The position numbers and the translations under genes are program-made. DNA of 64,000 nucleotides, from contig NZ_RKKU01000012.1 in NCBI RefSeq assembly GCF_003797945.1, positions 46,275-110,274 on the forward strand, given 5' to 3'. Under the pieces are notes generated by a model. It did no database searches. It saw only the letters and a program-made list of their open reading frames with translations, and was not told the origin of the DNA. The number at the start of each line of letters is the position of its first letter. The first letter of the stretch is position 1. This DNA is from Pseudomonas neustonica. GTDB taxonomy: Bacteria > Pseudomonadota > Gammaproteobacteria > Pseudomonadales > Pseudomonadaceae. Of this stretch, positions 18,580 through 27,361 are shown piece by piece.

Positions 18580-20607
18580 GTGACAGAGCCAACTTCCTAC
18601 CACGCAGAGCTGGACTGGATAGAGGGTGGGCAACCATTTTCCATCCGATATGCCGACGTCTATTTCTCACGTGATGCTGGCCTGGATGAAACACGCCATG
18701 TTTTCCTGCAACACAACCAAGTAGCCCAGCGCTTTGGCTCACTGCCAGCCGAATCACGCTTCTGTATTGGTGAGACCGGATTTGGTACCGGACTCAACTT
18801 CCTGGCTGCCTGGCAGCTCTGGGATCAGATTGCCCCCAAGAGCGCACACCTGCATTTTGTCAGCACCGAAAAATACCCGCTAACACCGACGGATATGCGT
18901 CGAGCCTTGAGCATCTGGCCTGAACTGGCCGAATGGACTGACCAGCTGCTAGCGCAATACAGCGGTCTTGCGCCAGGCTGGCAACACTTTGGTCTGGCCG
19001 GAGGCCGCGTAACCCTGACACTGCTGATTGGCGATGTGTTCGATACCCTACCGCAGCTGGATGCCAGCGTGGACGCCTGGTTCCTGGACGGCTTTGCGCC
19101 GGCCAAGAACCCCGATATGTGGCAACCAGCCCTATACCAGCAGATGGCGCGGCTATCTGCACCCAATGCCACGGTCGCCACCTTCACCTGCGTTGGCGAG
19201 GTGCGTCGCGGCCTGCAAGCAGCGGGCTTCAGCATGCGCAAGGTCAAGGGGTTTGGCCGCAAGCGAGAGATGCTGAGCGGCGAACTGGGGGGCCAGGTTA
19301 CGCCCGGATGGCAGCCGCCCTGGTTCGCCAGACCGAAACCACCACAGCGCACTGAACGCCACGCGTTGGTTATAGGGGGTGGCCTCGCCGGCTGCAGCAC
19401 CGCTCACGCGTTGGCTCGACGCGGCTGGCGCGTAACCTTGCTGGAACGTCACTCAGAACTAGCGCAGGAGGCGTCAGGCAACCCGCAAGGCATCCTCTAC
19501 GCCAAGCTCTCGCCGCATCACCCGCCACTGTCGCGCTTCATTCAAAGCAGTTATCAATACAGCCTGCGTACACTGCGACGTGAGCTACCTGAGGGCGAGC
19601 ACAACTGGCGAGCCTGCGGCGTACTCCAGCTGGCAAAAAACGCCAAGGAAGCCGAGCGCCAATCACAGTTAGCCGCTCAGGACTACGCAGCCGATTTTCT
19701 GCATACCGTCAACGCATCGCAGGCCAGCGAACTGGCGGGCGTAAAGATTAATACCTCCGGGCTTTTCTTCCCTAGCGCTGGCTGGGTCAACCCACCAGCG
19801 CTATGCCGCCAACTGGCACATCATGCGCTGATCGACATTCAACCACTGGCGAGTGCAGATCGTCTGCAGCGTGAAGACGGCAACTGGCACATTATTGATC
19901 AGACTGACGACACGCTGGTCAGCGCCCCGGTCGTCATTATCTGCTGCGCCCATGAAAGCGCTCGCTTCCAGCAAAGTGGTCACCTGCCGCTGAAGGCTAT
20001 TCGCGGTCAGATCACCCACTTGCCGGCCACCGCTGATAGCCTCAACCTGAAAACGGTGCTGTGTGCAGATGGCTACATATCACCCGCCAAACAGGATCAG
20101 CACCACCTGGGCGCCAGTTTCCGCTTTGATCGGCTGGACAACCAGCCCAGTGCCGAAGAGAACCTCAGTAACCTGGACCTGCTTGCCGCACTATCGCCAC
20201 AACTCAACGATAGCTTTGCGCCGTATCGCGAACAGGCCGATGAACTACAAGCCCGAGCGGCACTGCGCTGTACCGCGCCTGATTATCTCCCGCTGGTTGG
20301 CCCCATCGCCGACCCCGACCCGTTCAACCAGTGCTACGCGATACTGGCCAAGGATGCCTCGCAACAGCCCGATTCAGCAGCGCCTTGGCATCAAGATTTG
20401 TATATCAACGCCGCGCACGGCTCACGTGGTCTGATCAGCTGCCCTCTGAGCGGCGAGCTGGTGGCGGCCTGGATCACCGGCGAACCGCTACCACTGCCAA
20501 GGGACCTGGCAGAAGCGGTACATCCAAACCGCTTTCTGTTACGTCGCCTGATCCGTGGCGAGCAAACCGGTAGTCAGAAAGGCACGCACGGCTTATCACC
20601 AGATTGA
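18580..20607 (+). CDS. mnmC: Bifunctional tRNA mnm5s2U biosynthesis protein MnmC
   Basis: A 675-residue two-domain enzyme. Residues 1-~245 form the MnmC2 SAM methyltransferase (ETGFGTGLNFL SAM loop; DAWFLDGFAPAKNPDMW). Residues ~260-660 form the MnmC1 FAD-dependent oxidoreductase with the Rossmann motif VIGGGLAGCSTAHALARRG. It converts cmnm5s2U to nm5s2U and then mnm5s2U at position 34 of tRNAs. It starts with GTG after a CGGAG ribosome site. The hybrid kinase follows 82 bp downstream on the same strand. Confidence 0.95.
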   Translation: MTEPTSYHAELDWIEGGQPFSIRYADVYFSRDAGLDETRHVFLQHNQVAQRFGSLPAESRFCIGETGFGTGLNFLAAWQLWDQIAPKSAHLHFVSTEKYPLTPTDMRRALSIWPELAEWTDQLLAQYSGLAPGWQHFGLAGGRVTLTLLIGDVFDTLPQLDASVDAWFLDGFAPAKNPDMWQPALYQQMARLSAPNATVATFTCVGEVRRGLQAAGFSMRKVKGFGRKREMLSGELGGQVTPGWQPPWFARPKPPQRTERHALVIGGGLAGCSTAHALARRGWRVTLLERHSELAQEASGNPQGILYAKLSPHHPPLSRFIQSSYQYSLRTLRRELPEGEHNWRACGVLQLAKNAKEAERQSQLAAQDYAADFLHTVNASQASELAGVKINTSGLFFPSAGWVNPPALCRQLAHHALIDIQPLASADRLQREDGNWHIIDQTDDTLVSAPVVIICCAHESARFQQSGHLPLKAIRGQITHLPATADSLNLKTVLCADGYISPAKQDQHHLGASFRFDRLDNQPSAEENLSNLDLLAALSPQLNDSFAPYREQADELQARAALRCTAPDYLPLVGPIADPDPFNQCYAILAKDASQQPDSAAPWHQDLYINAAHGSRGLISCPLSGELVAAWITGEPLPLPRDLAEAVHPNRFLLRRLIRGEQTGSQKGTHGLSPD

Positions 20608-20689
20608 CCAGGTTGTGCTAGCCTTTGGCCAACGCCATCGCACCACAAAGACAATAATCAGCTGATGGCTTGATCAGGTAAGAATACCG

Positions 20690-23479
20690 ATGCGCGAGCG
20701 CCGCTTAAGCCTGCTGTTCCTTGTTCTGATGCTCTGGCACTGTGGGGCGAGTTCAGCCAACACGCCTGTGCCTACAGAGCCTATTTCAGCGCAGCTTGCC
20801 GCTGTGACCCTGGACACCAAGACTCCGCGGGTCAACCTGGTCTCACACTTGCAGATCTTTGAGGACCCCAGCGCCAGCATGTCGCTGGACCAGGTGTTGC
20901 ATAAGACGACCGCAAAAGACTGGCGCACTACCAACGGCAAGCATGTTAACCAGGGCAAGAATGATTCGGTTTGGTGGCTACGCTTTACCCTGCGCAACCC
21001 AAACGAGCTGCCGCTGGATGCGGTAGTTGAGGTCAACTACAACCTGCTCGATCAGCTGGACCTGTACCAACTTGGCACAGATGGCGTTCAGCACCAGCAA
21101 AGCGGCGATCACATCAGCGAAGCGCAGCGACCTATCGAAGTGCGCAATCACTGGCTGGCGGTAACCCTGGCGCCCGGTGACAACCCCTTCTACCTGCGCG
21201 TTGAAACCACCAGCACCGTAGTCGTTCCGCTATATGCCTCTACCTGGCCGGCCAACGCCGTGGCGCAGGAAAACAGCTCTCTGGCTGCGGGGCTGTTCTA
21301 CGGAATCATGCTTGGCCTCTTTGCCTACAACCTCTTCCTGCTGGTATCGCTGCGCGAGGTAACCTACCTCTGGTACCTGATCTATGCCTTCAATATGATG
21401 CTGTTCATGATCGCGTTCGACGGCGTGCTATGGAAATGGGTGGCACCGGGTAATACGGTGCAGTCGCTGTCAATTTATACCCTGATGTTCATGCACTGCG
21501 CCGTGGCGACGCAGTTCAGTCGGCACTTCCTGCATACCGCAGCGCACTTCCCGCGCCTCGATCGCCTGCTACAGGCCAAGATAGTGCTTGTCTTGCTGAG
21601 CATGGTGCTGCTGCCGCTGATCAGTCATGACCTGTATAACCGAGCAGCAAGCCTGTTCGTCCTGGTCAGCTCTGCCATCCTGCTGTTCAGCGGCTTGCGC
21701 GTGTGGCGTGCGGGCTTCCGCTACGGTTCCTATTACACCTGCGCCTGGGTGCTGCTGCTCTGCTCGCTGATGCTGTCTACCGCAGGCTCACTCGGTTATG
21801 AGTTCTTTGGTTCCTCCTACGGTACGACCTGGGTCAAGCTGGGTATCTGCGTAGAAATGTTCATCCTCTCGCTGGGCCTCGCCGATCGAATCAAGGCACT
21901 ACAGGAAGCGCGCTACCAGGCTGACGAGCAAGCACGGCAGGCACGTCTGGAAACGCAGGCGCAGAGCCGTTTTCTTGCCCGCATGAGCCACGAAATTCGT
22001 ACCCCGCTAAACGGCGTACTGGGCATGCTGCAGTTGCTGCGCGACACCCGACTGGACGGCACACAGCGTTATTACCTGGATACCATCAGCAAATCAGGCA
22101 ATACCTTGATCACGGTTATCAACGATATCCTCGACTTTGCCCGCCTGGAGTCCGGAAACGTCGAGCTGGAAGCAATTGCCTTCGATCCGGAGGAACTGGT
22201 ATCCGATACTGCCAGCCTGTTTACCGCGCAAAGCCTGAACAAAGGCCTGAGTCTTTACTGCAGCCTAGCACCCGAGGTACCTGGCCAATTGATCGGTGAT
22301 CCGACCCGGCTCAAGCAGGTACTCCTCAACCTGCTTGGCAACGCGGTCAAGTTTACCGAACGTGGCCATGTAGCGATCGATGTGACCGGTTTGCCCGACA
22401 AGGACCAGACAGGACTCTGGCAACTGCGTTTCAGGGTGACCGACACCGGCATCGGCGTTGCGGTCGAGGCCAGGAAAAATCTGTTCCGCTCTTTTACTCA
22501 GGCAGACAGCAGCACGACCCGACGCTACGGCGGCAGCGGCCTCGGACTCACGATCAGCCAAGAACTGGTTGGCCTGATGGGAGGCCAGATCAGCCTGGTC
22601 AGCGAACCTGACAATGGCGCCTGCTTTGATTTCACTATCGCGTTGCCTGAAGCCGCCGCTGAAGTAACGCAAACAACCAGCATCGACAGCCGGGTGCTGC
22701 TCGTCGCAGCGCAACCCAGAGCGCAACTTACCTATCGCTTACAACTGGAACGCCTCGGCTGCAATGTCACCTGCTGCGCCCTGGATGACCAAAGCCAACA
22801 ACCGGCAATCGCAGGCTATGATCTGCTGGTATTGGCCACTGCAGGGATAGCGGATGCCCCCCTAGACCGGCTGGTGCATTCAGCTCTGCAACAGCAGCTA
22901 AAAACACTCTTGCTACATAGCCCAAATACTCAGCCCGCAACCTCTGTAGCGCCCCCGGGTTTAATCACTCACAGCACGCCCGTGTTACCAACGCAGATGC
23001 GCGAACTGATGCGGCAAGTAAAAGCCTTGGATCACGATGCTGGCGCTAACAACATCCAGAGCCGCGACAGCGCAACCGAGCAGACGGGTGGGCATCTTTT
23101 AATCGCAGAAGATAACAAGGTAAACCAGTTGGTCGTGCGCACCTTACTGGAGAAGGTCGGCTATAGCGTTGACATTGCAGTCAACGGCGCCGAGGCCTTA
23201 AGCGCCTACCGGGATGATCCACAGCGCTATGACCTGATTCTGATGGACTGTGAGATGCCCGTACTGGACGGCTTTGAGGCAACGCGACGTATCCGCGCCC
23301 ATGAGCAACGCGAACACCTAAGACGCATACCTATTGTGGCGCTGACTGCCCATGTTCTGGACAGCCACCGCCTCGAGGGTATGGCGGCAGGTATGGACGA
23401 CTACCTGGCCAAACCTGTCCAGAGCACACCCCTGTACAGCAGCCTGAAACGGCTGATCAGGCAGCAACCAAGCCGATAA
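20690..23479 (+). CDS. Hybrid sensor kinase, 7TMR-DISM type, with two receiver-like domains
   Basis: 929 residues. Signal peptide (~1-23), periplasmic 7TMR-DISMED2 sensor (~40-175), seven-helix DISM membrane domain (~195-400), HisKA with MSHEIRTPLNGVLGML (His434), HATPase with GNAVKF, DTGIGV and GGSGLGL, a degenerate receiver (~665-770) in which the phospho-Asp strand reads YDLLVLAT, and a full C-terminal receiver with MDCEMPVLDG (Asp853). The order resembles RetS and LadS of the Gac/Rsm network, and the two receivers favour RetS. Orthology cannot be decided without a tree. The last 23 bp overlap the converging TSUP gene. Confidence 0.93.
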   Translation: MRERRLSLLFLVLMLWHCGASSANTPVPTEPISAQLAAVTLDTKTPRVNLVSHLQIFEDPSASMSLDQVLHKTTAKDWRTTNGKHVNQGKNDSVWWLRFTLRNPNELPLDAVVEVNYNLLDQLDLYQLGTDGVQHQQSGDHISEAQRPIEVRNHWLAVTLAPGDNPFYLRVETTSTVVVPLYASTWPANAVAQENSSLAAGLFYGIMLGLFAYNLFLLVSLREVTYLWYLIYAFNMMLFMIAFDGVLWKWVAPGNTVQSLSIYTLMFMHCAVATQFSRHFLHTAAHFPRLDRLLQAKIVLVLLSMVLLPLISHDLYNRAASLFVLVSSAILLFSGLRVWRAGFRYGSYYTCAWVLLLCSLMLSTAGSLGYEFFGSSYGTTWVKLGICVEMFILSLGLADRIKALQEARYQADEQARQARLETQAQSRFLARMSHEIRTPLNGVLGMLQLLRDTRLDGTQRYYLDTISKSGNTLITVINDILDFARLESGNVELEAIAFDPEELVSDTASLFTAQSLNKGLSLYCSLAPEVPGQLIGDPTRLKQVLLNLLGNAVKFTERGHVAIDVTGLPDKDQTGLWQLRFRVTDTGIGVAVEARKNLFRSFTQADSSTTRRYGGSGLGLTISQELVGLMGGQISLVSEPDNGACFDFTIALPEAAAEVTQTTSIDSRVLLVAAQPRAQLTYRLQLERLGCNVTCCALDDQSQQPAIAGYDLLVLATAGIADAPLDRLVHSALQQQLKTLLLHSPNTQPATSVAPPGLITHSTPVLPTQMRELMRQVKALDHDAGANNIQSRDSATEQTGGHLLIAEDNKVNQLVVRTLLEKVGYSVDIAVNGAEALSAYRDDPQRYDLILMDCEMPVLDGFEATRRIRAHEQREHLRRIPIVALTAHVLDSHRLEGMAAGMDDYLAKPVQSTPLYSSLKRLIRQQPSR

Positions 23480-24215
23480 CCCCTTCATAGAAAAGTTTGC
23501 CACCGGTAAAAAACAGAAAGATATAGCAAAGACGATAGATTAACTGCTCATTGCTACGCTGCAGCATCCAGAAACCCAACCGCACACCAATGGGCGCGAG
23601 CGGCAGCAAAACCAGAGAGGTCAGCAAATTCTCGGTGGAAAACTGGCCCAGATATACATAGGCCGGCACCTTTACCCAGTTGACTACGGTAAAGAACACC
23701 GCAATGGTGCCCATCAACAATGTTTTTTCCAGGCGTTGCGGCAACATATAAACGTTGATAGGTGGGCCACCAGCATGGATACCAAAACTGGTAAAGCCGG
23801 ATATCATGCCCCAGAAACTGCCACGCCAAAGACTGGCTGGACGCGGGTCAGCAACACCCCTGCGCAACAAAATATTCAGCGTAAACAGTAAGGCAATGCC
23901 GCCGATCAACAGCTTGATATGGGAATCGTTAAGATAGCGAAAAGTCAGCGCACCCAACGCCACCCCCACCAACGCTGCCGGCAGAATAATACGCAGGTTG
24001 GTTTTATCCCAGCGGCCCCGAAAGGTCCGCAGCGCGACCAGATCCATGGCACAGAGTATCGGCAACAGAATCGCTGCGGCCTGCTGCGGCGCCACGACCA
24101 TCGCCATCAGAGGGACTGACAGGATGGCTATGTTGCCGCCGAAGCCACCCTTGGCAATGCCATAGAGCAGGACGGCAGGTATGGCGTACAGGTAAAATAG
24201 CGGATCAGTAATCAT
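23457..24215 (-). CDS. TSUP / TauE-SafE family membrane transporter
   Basis: A 252-residue protein with about eight membrane helices and the TSUP pattern: YGIAKGGFGGNIAILSVPLMA in the first repeat and GFTSFGIHAGGPPINVYMLP in the second. Family members move sulfite, sulfonates or other organic anions. No sulfur-metabolism genes lie beside it, so the substrate is open. Its 3' end overlaps the hybrid-kinase gene on the other strand. Confidence 0.9.
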   Translation of the reverse strand: MITDPLFYLYAIPAVLLYGIAKGGFGGNIAILSVPLMAMVVAPQQAAAILLPILCAMDLVALRTFRGRWDKTNLRIILPAALVGVALGALTFRYLNDSHIKLLIGGIALLFTLNILLRRGVADPRPASLWRGSFWGMISGFTSFGIHAGGPPINVYMLPQRLEKTLLMGTIAVFFTVVNWVKVPAYVYLGQFSTENLLTSLVLLPLAPIGVRLGFWMLQRSNEQLIYRLCYIFLFFTGGKLFYEGVIGLVAA

Positions 24216-24287
24216 TGCAGGTCAATCGGTCAATCAAGGGCCTGCGAGTGTACCATTGCACTTACAGTCATCCGAGAAGTCGACCCC

Positions 24288-24536
24288 ATGCTGATCCCTT
24301 ACCAAATGCTCGAAACCGAAACCCTGCAACGCCTGCTCGAAGATTTCGTCACCCGTGACGGCACCGATAATGGCTTTGAGGACAGTCTTGAGCAACGCGT
24401 TGCGCAGGTACGCAAGCAGCTTGAACGAAAAGAGCTGTTGATCGTATTCCACCCCGATACTGGAGACGCGAGCCTGAGCCACAAGCGCGACGTACCGCCC
24501 GACATGCTGAGGGACTTCCTGGCCGCACAGGACTAG
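24288..24536 (+). CDS. yheU: UPF0270 protein YheU
   Basis: An 82-residue protein that matches the UPF0270/YheU family along its length: MLIPYQMLETETLQRLLEDFVTRDG at the start and the FHPDTGDASL segment near the end. Function is unknown. Divergent from the TSUP gene, with 72 bp between starts. Confidence 0.92.
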   Translation: MLIPYQMLETETLQRLLEDFVTRDGTDNGFEDSLEQRVAQVRKQLERKELLIVFHPDTGDASLSHKRDVPPDMLRDFLAAQD

Positions 24537-24642
24537 CCACAGCACCCTGTCATCGCAAATTCATCCCGTCGTCATGTTTTCACCGCAATCGCGGCAGACA
24601 GTAGAAGGCCAGCATAACCTTCACTGAAACAGGACGCCCTGG

Positions 24643-25818
24643 ATGAGCAGCCAAGCCCCCTCTATTGCGCAGGAACCGCTTTCACAAGAACCTACCCAGC
24701 CCGCCAGCCGCCAATGGCTCTCCTGGTTGACCGTGGTGGTATTGGTGTATTTACTGCTGGCGGCCGTCGGTGCCATCGGCGGTGGTTTCAAGGCAGCGGC
24801 TGGCGCCAATGCCAAAGAGCTTTTCGCCTTCGCCACCAACCCCTTTGTCGGGCTGATGATCGGGCTGGTCGCCACCGCACTGATCCAAAGCTCCAGCACG
24901 GTAACCTCGATCATTGTTGGCCTGGTAGCGGGCGGCCTGCCGGTGCAAATTGCCATTCCCCTGATTATGGGCGCCAACATCGGCACCTCGCTGACCAGCA
25001 CTATCGTTGCACTGGGTCACGTGCGCAACGGTGAGGAGTTTCGCCGTGCCTTTTCTGCCGCTACGGTGCACGACGCTTTCAATATCCTGGCCGTGATTAT
25101 CCTGCTACCGATCGAGCTGCTTTTTCACCCATTGCAGCGCAGCTCGGAAGTCGTCGCCGCACTCCTGGTGAGCGACGCCAGCCTGGACATGGGTAGCGTC
25201 AATCTGATGAAAACCGTACTTGCGCCCGCCATTGACCTACTCAAGCTGTGTGTATCCTGGCTACCAGGATCTGTCTGGCAGGGTATCGCCTTGATCCTGA
25301 TCGGCGTGGGCATGATTCTGTTTGTCGTCTCAGCTATCGGCCGTGTGCTACGCAAGGTGATGGTGGGGCGCGCCAAGGATATAATGCACGCCAGTGTTGG
25401 TCGCGGGCCGATCTCAGGCATGGCGTCCGGCACCGTTATTACTGTGTTGGTGCAATCGTCCTCAACCACGACTTCACTGATCGTCCCACTAGCCGGCACC
25501 GGCGTTTTTTCGATGCGCCAGGTTTACCCTTTTACCCTAGGCAGCAACATCGGCACCTGCGTAACGGCCTTGCTGGCCGCCACCGCTATAAGCGGCGACA
25601 ACGCGGTGCTCGCCTTGCAGATCGCACTAGTTCACCTGTTCTTCAACCTGCTGGGCATCGCTGTTATCTACGGCATCCCGTTTTTACGCCAGATCCCACC
25701 GCGCCTTGCCGAAGGCCTGGCCACATTGGCTCAGCGCAACAAACTTTATGTTGCCGGCTACATCGGCGGCACCTTCTTCGTGCTACCACTCGCACTGATC
25801 GGCATCGGCCAAATTTAA
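24643..25818 (+). CDS. Na+/phosphate symporter family protein (NptA-like)
   Basis: A 391-residue membrane protein with the two inverted Na_Pi_cotrans repeats, each marked by a QSSS motif: LIQSSSTVTSIIVGLV and LVQSSSTTTSLIVPLAG, and the paired GANIGTSLTS and GSNIGTCVTA motifs. It should couple phosphate uptake or efflux to sodium. It lacks the PhoU-like cytoplasmic tail of longer homologues. A 74-residue coiled-coil protein follows 17 bp downstream, so the two probably form an operon. Confidence 0.93.
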   Translation: MSSQAPSIAQEPLSQEPTQPASRQWLSWLTVVVLVYLLLAAVGAIGGGFKAAAGANAKELFAFATNPFVGLMIGLVATALIQSSSTVTSIIVGLVAGGLPVQIAIPLIMGANIGTSLTSTIVALGHVRNGEEFRRAFSAATVHDAFNILAVIILLPIELLFHPLQRSSEVVAALLVSDASLDMGSVNLMKTVLAPAIDLLKLCVSWLPGSVWQGIALILIGVGMILFVVSAIGRVLRKVMVGRAKDIMHASVGRGPISGMASGTVITVLVQSSSTTTSLIVPLAGTGVFSMRQVYPFTLGSNIGTCVTALLAATAISGDNAVLALQIALVHLFFNLLGIAVIYGIPFLRQIPPRLAEGLATLAQRNKLYVAGYIGGTFFVLPLALIGIGQI

Positions 25819-25835
25819 ACGCAAGGAGCGAACCA

Positions 25836-26060
25836 ATGAGTCAACACAGTCGACAGGAAACCGAAGAGCGCATAAAGGCCTTGCGTGAATCACTTAACCA
25901 GTTGGAAAACCAACTGGCTCATCACCAGGACAACGATGAAAGTCAGCACGACCTTATCGAGCATCTAGATGAATTTATTGATGCGGTAGACCACAAGGTA
26001 CTGAGCCTGAGAACCTTCTGGAACAGTCTCAAGAGTGAATGGCAAAAAGGACGTAACTGA
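25836..26060 (+). CDS. Small coiled-coil protein linked to the Na/Pi symporter
   Basis: A 74-residue hydrophilic, strongly helical protein (heptad-like pattern from ERIKALRESLNQLENQL through the HLDEFIDAVDHKVLSLRTFW segment). The ATG follows an ideal AAGGAG seven bases upstream. It starts 17 bp after the symporter stop. No domain is recognised. It could be a regulatory partner of the symporter, which lacks a PhoU-like tail; this is inference from position only. Confidence 0.8.
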   Translation: MSQHSRQETEERIKALRESLNQLENQLAHHQDNDESQHDLIEHLDEFIDAVDHKVLSLRTFWNSLKSEWQKGRN

Positions 26061-26067
26061 AGTATTC

Positions 26068-26107
26068 GCCCGCATCACTGAGCAGCGTAGCGCGCCACGA
26101 TGCGGGC
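26068..26107. terminator. Long-loop hairpin at a convergent junction
   Basis: GCCCGCATC and GATGCGGGC pair perfectly over 9 bp across a 22-base loop, with a further AGTAT/ATACT extension. It covers the stop codon of the solute-binding protein. No U tract, so a terminator role is tentative. Confidence 0.35.
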
Positions 26108-26815
26108 ATACTCACCGCTGGCGCGAAGCGCTGCCAAACCAGTATTGAAGCGGTCTCTTGCTGCACTATCAACAAAACCAACGCTGTAAGGCGTAGGCGC
26201 AAACAGCCGATGAATGGTTATCGGCTGCGCTACATCGACCTGTCCAGCTATGAGCGGATTAAACGCGTTAAAAATCCGCTCATCAGCCACCACCGCATCC
26301 ACGCGACCTGCATAGAGCAGCAAGCTACGGATAATCTGGCGCGGTTCTTCGCGGTACGCCGGATTACGCCCAACCATGGCAGCATACTCAGCACCCAGCA
26401 TATAGCGTGCGCGCTGGAAAGCACTCACCGAGAGCGCGTCCAGATCCGCTATACGCTGTAGCACAATATCCCTGCTGGCCAGACTAACGACCACGTTCTG
26501 ATACTCGATGTAACTGTCAGAATAGAAAGCGCCCAGATCGCTGGCGCTGCCAGTAGTCGCCATGGCATCCAGCTCACCTTGCTTAAGCATACGATGCAGG
26601 CGCTCAGCCGGCGCATAATAGGGTCTTAACTCATCACCGCCCTCACGCAGCGCAGCCGCAACCAGATCATACTCGAGCCCGCGTGACTCATGTTCATAGA
26701 CATAGGGCGGTTTACTAGCACCAAACCCCACCCTCAGCGTCGCTGCGATCGACTGCGACACATGCGCGCAGCAAAAAACCAGCAAGCCCACCAAAACTGC
26801 CCTACAACGCTGCAT
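26075..26815 (-). CDS. Periplasmic solute-binding protein (SBP_bac_3 family)
   Basis: A 246-residue family-3 solute-binding protein with a signal peptide (cleavage near QSIAA, ~residue 25) and the typical start LRVGFGASKPPYVYE, then LEYDLVAAALREG. No ABC permease or ATPase genes are adjacent, so it may act as an orphan binding protein or sensor rather than in transport. The ATG follows AAGGGA. Convergent with the coiled-coil gene; a 9-bp stem (26068-26107) straddles the end. Confidence 0.88.
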   Translation of the reverse strand: MQRCRAVLVGLLVFCCAHVSQSIAATLRVGFGASKPPYVYEHESRGLEYDLVAAALREGGDELRPYYAPAERLHRMLKQGELDAMATTGSASDLGAFYSDSYIEYQNVVVSLASRDIVLQRIADLDALSVSAFQRARYMLGAEYAAMVGRNPAYREEPRQIIRSLLLYAGRVDAVVADERIFNAFNPLIAGQVDVAQPITIHRLFAPTPYSVGFVDSAARDRFNTGLAALRASGEYARIVARYAAQ

Positions 26816-26945
26816 TTATCGTCCCTTTTCTCAGCGCAATACCCTTCTTTACTTCACCGCGGGTAACAACGCTTCATTTGCTCGCTTGGAGCTCGGCGTC
26901 TATAAGGCTACCATTAACACTTGGATACCCAAATACGAGGTCATG

Positions 26946-27254
26946 ATGAAACAATTTTCAGCACTGCTGCTTGCCGGATTATTCTGCCTGTCAGCCACTC
27001 AGGTCTCTGCTGATACAGCCCCTGAACCGGAAGTCTGCACGCCGAAAATAGCCATCGACAAGGCTGGCGTAGTAGCTCAAATGATTTATGACATGACCAA
27101 GAACAATCCTGACAAAGCTGAAGAGTTGCGCGACCGCATGAATCAGCTGCAGGAAGAGAACCCTGCAGACAGCAGTTTTGATGCCTGCCAAGCTTATCAA
27201 CGGCTGATCGATGCGCTTGACCATGATGTCGAGGCCGCCAAAGCCGGAGCATGA
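26946..27254 (+). CDS. Small secreted hypothetical protein
   Basis: 102 residues. A clear signal peptide (MKQFSALLLAGLFCLSATQVSA, cleavage after ADT or VSA) precedes ~80 acidic, helical residues with exactly two cysteines (PEVCTPKI and FDACQAYQ) that could form a disulfide in the periplasm. The ATG at 26946 is preferred: GAGG lies five bases before it, against two bases for the adjacent ATG at 26943. I do not recognise a family. Confidence 0.75.
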   Translation: MKQFSALLLAGLFCLSATQVSADTAPEPEVCTPKIAIDKAGVVAQMIYDMTKNNPDKAEELRDRMNQLQEENPADSSFDACQAYQRLIDALDHDVEAAKAGA

Positions 27255-27288
27255 CCTGGCAGCATGATCAGCAAAACAGATACGAATG

Positions 27289-27303
27289 ACGCAATTATTG
27301 CGT
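27289..27303. promoter_or_regulatory. Palindromic operator-like site before the pirin gene
   Basis: ACGCAATTATTGCGT is a 15-bp near-perfect dyad (6-bp arms, 3-bp centre) 59 bp before the pirin start. TGACGCA recurs about 40 bp downstream. This looks like a repressor site, but I cannot name the factor. Confidence 0.4.
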
Positions 27304-27361
27304 TATTAAATCGAATTATCTGTTACTACAATGACGCATCGCTTAACCAAGGAGGTGCGTC

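Noticed and set aside
25248..25835. Long plus-strand frame overlapping the symporter gene
   Set aside because: Only the last 225 bp, after an AAGGAG and ATG at 25836, are a real gene; the rest is an alternate frame of the symporter with Arg-rich, low-complexity translation.
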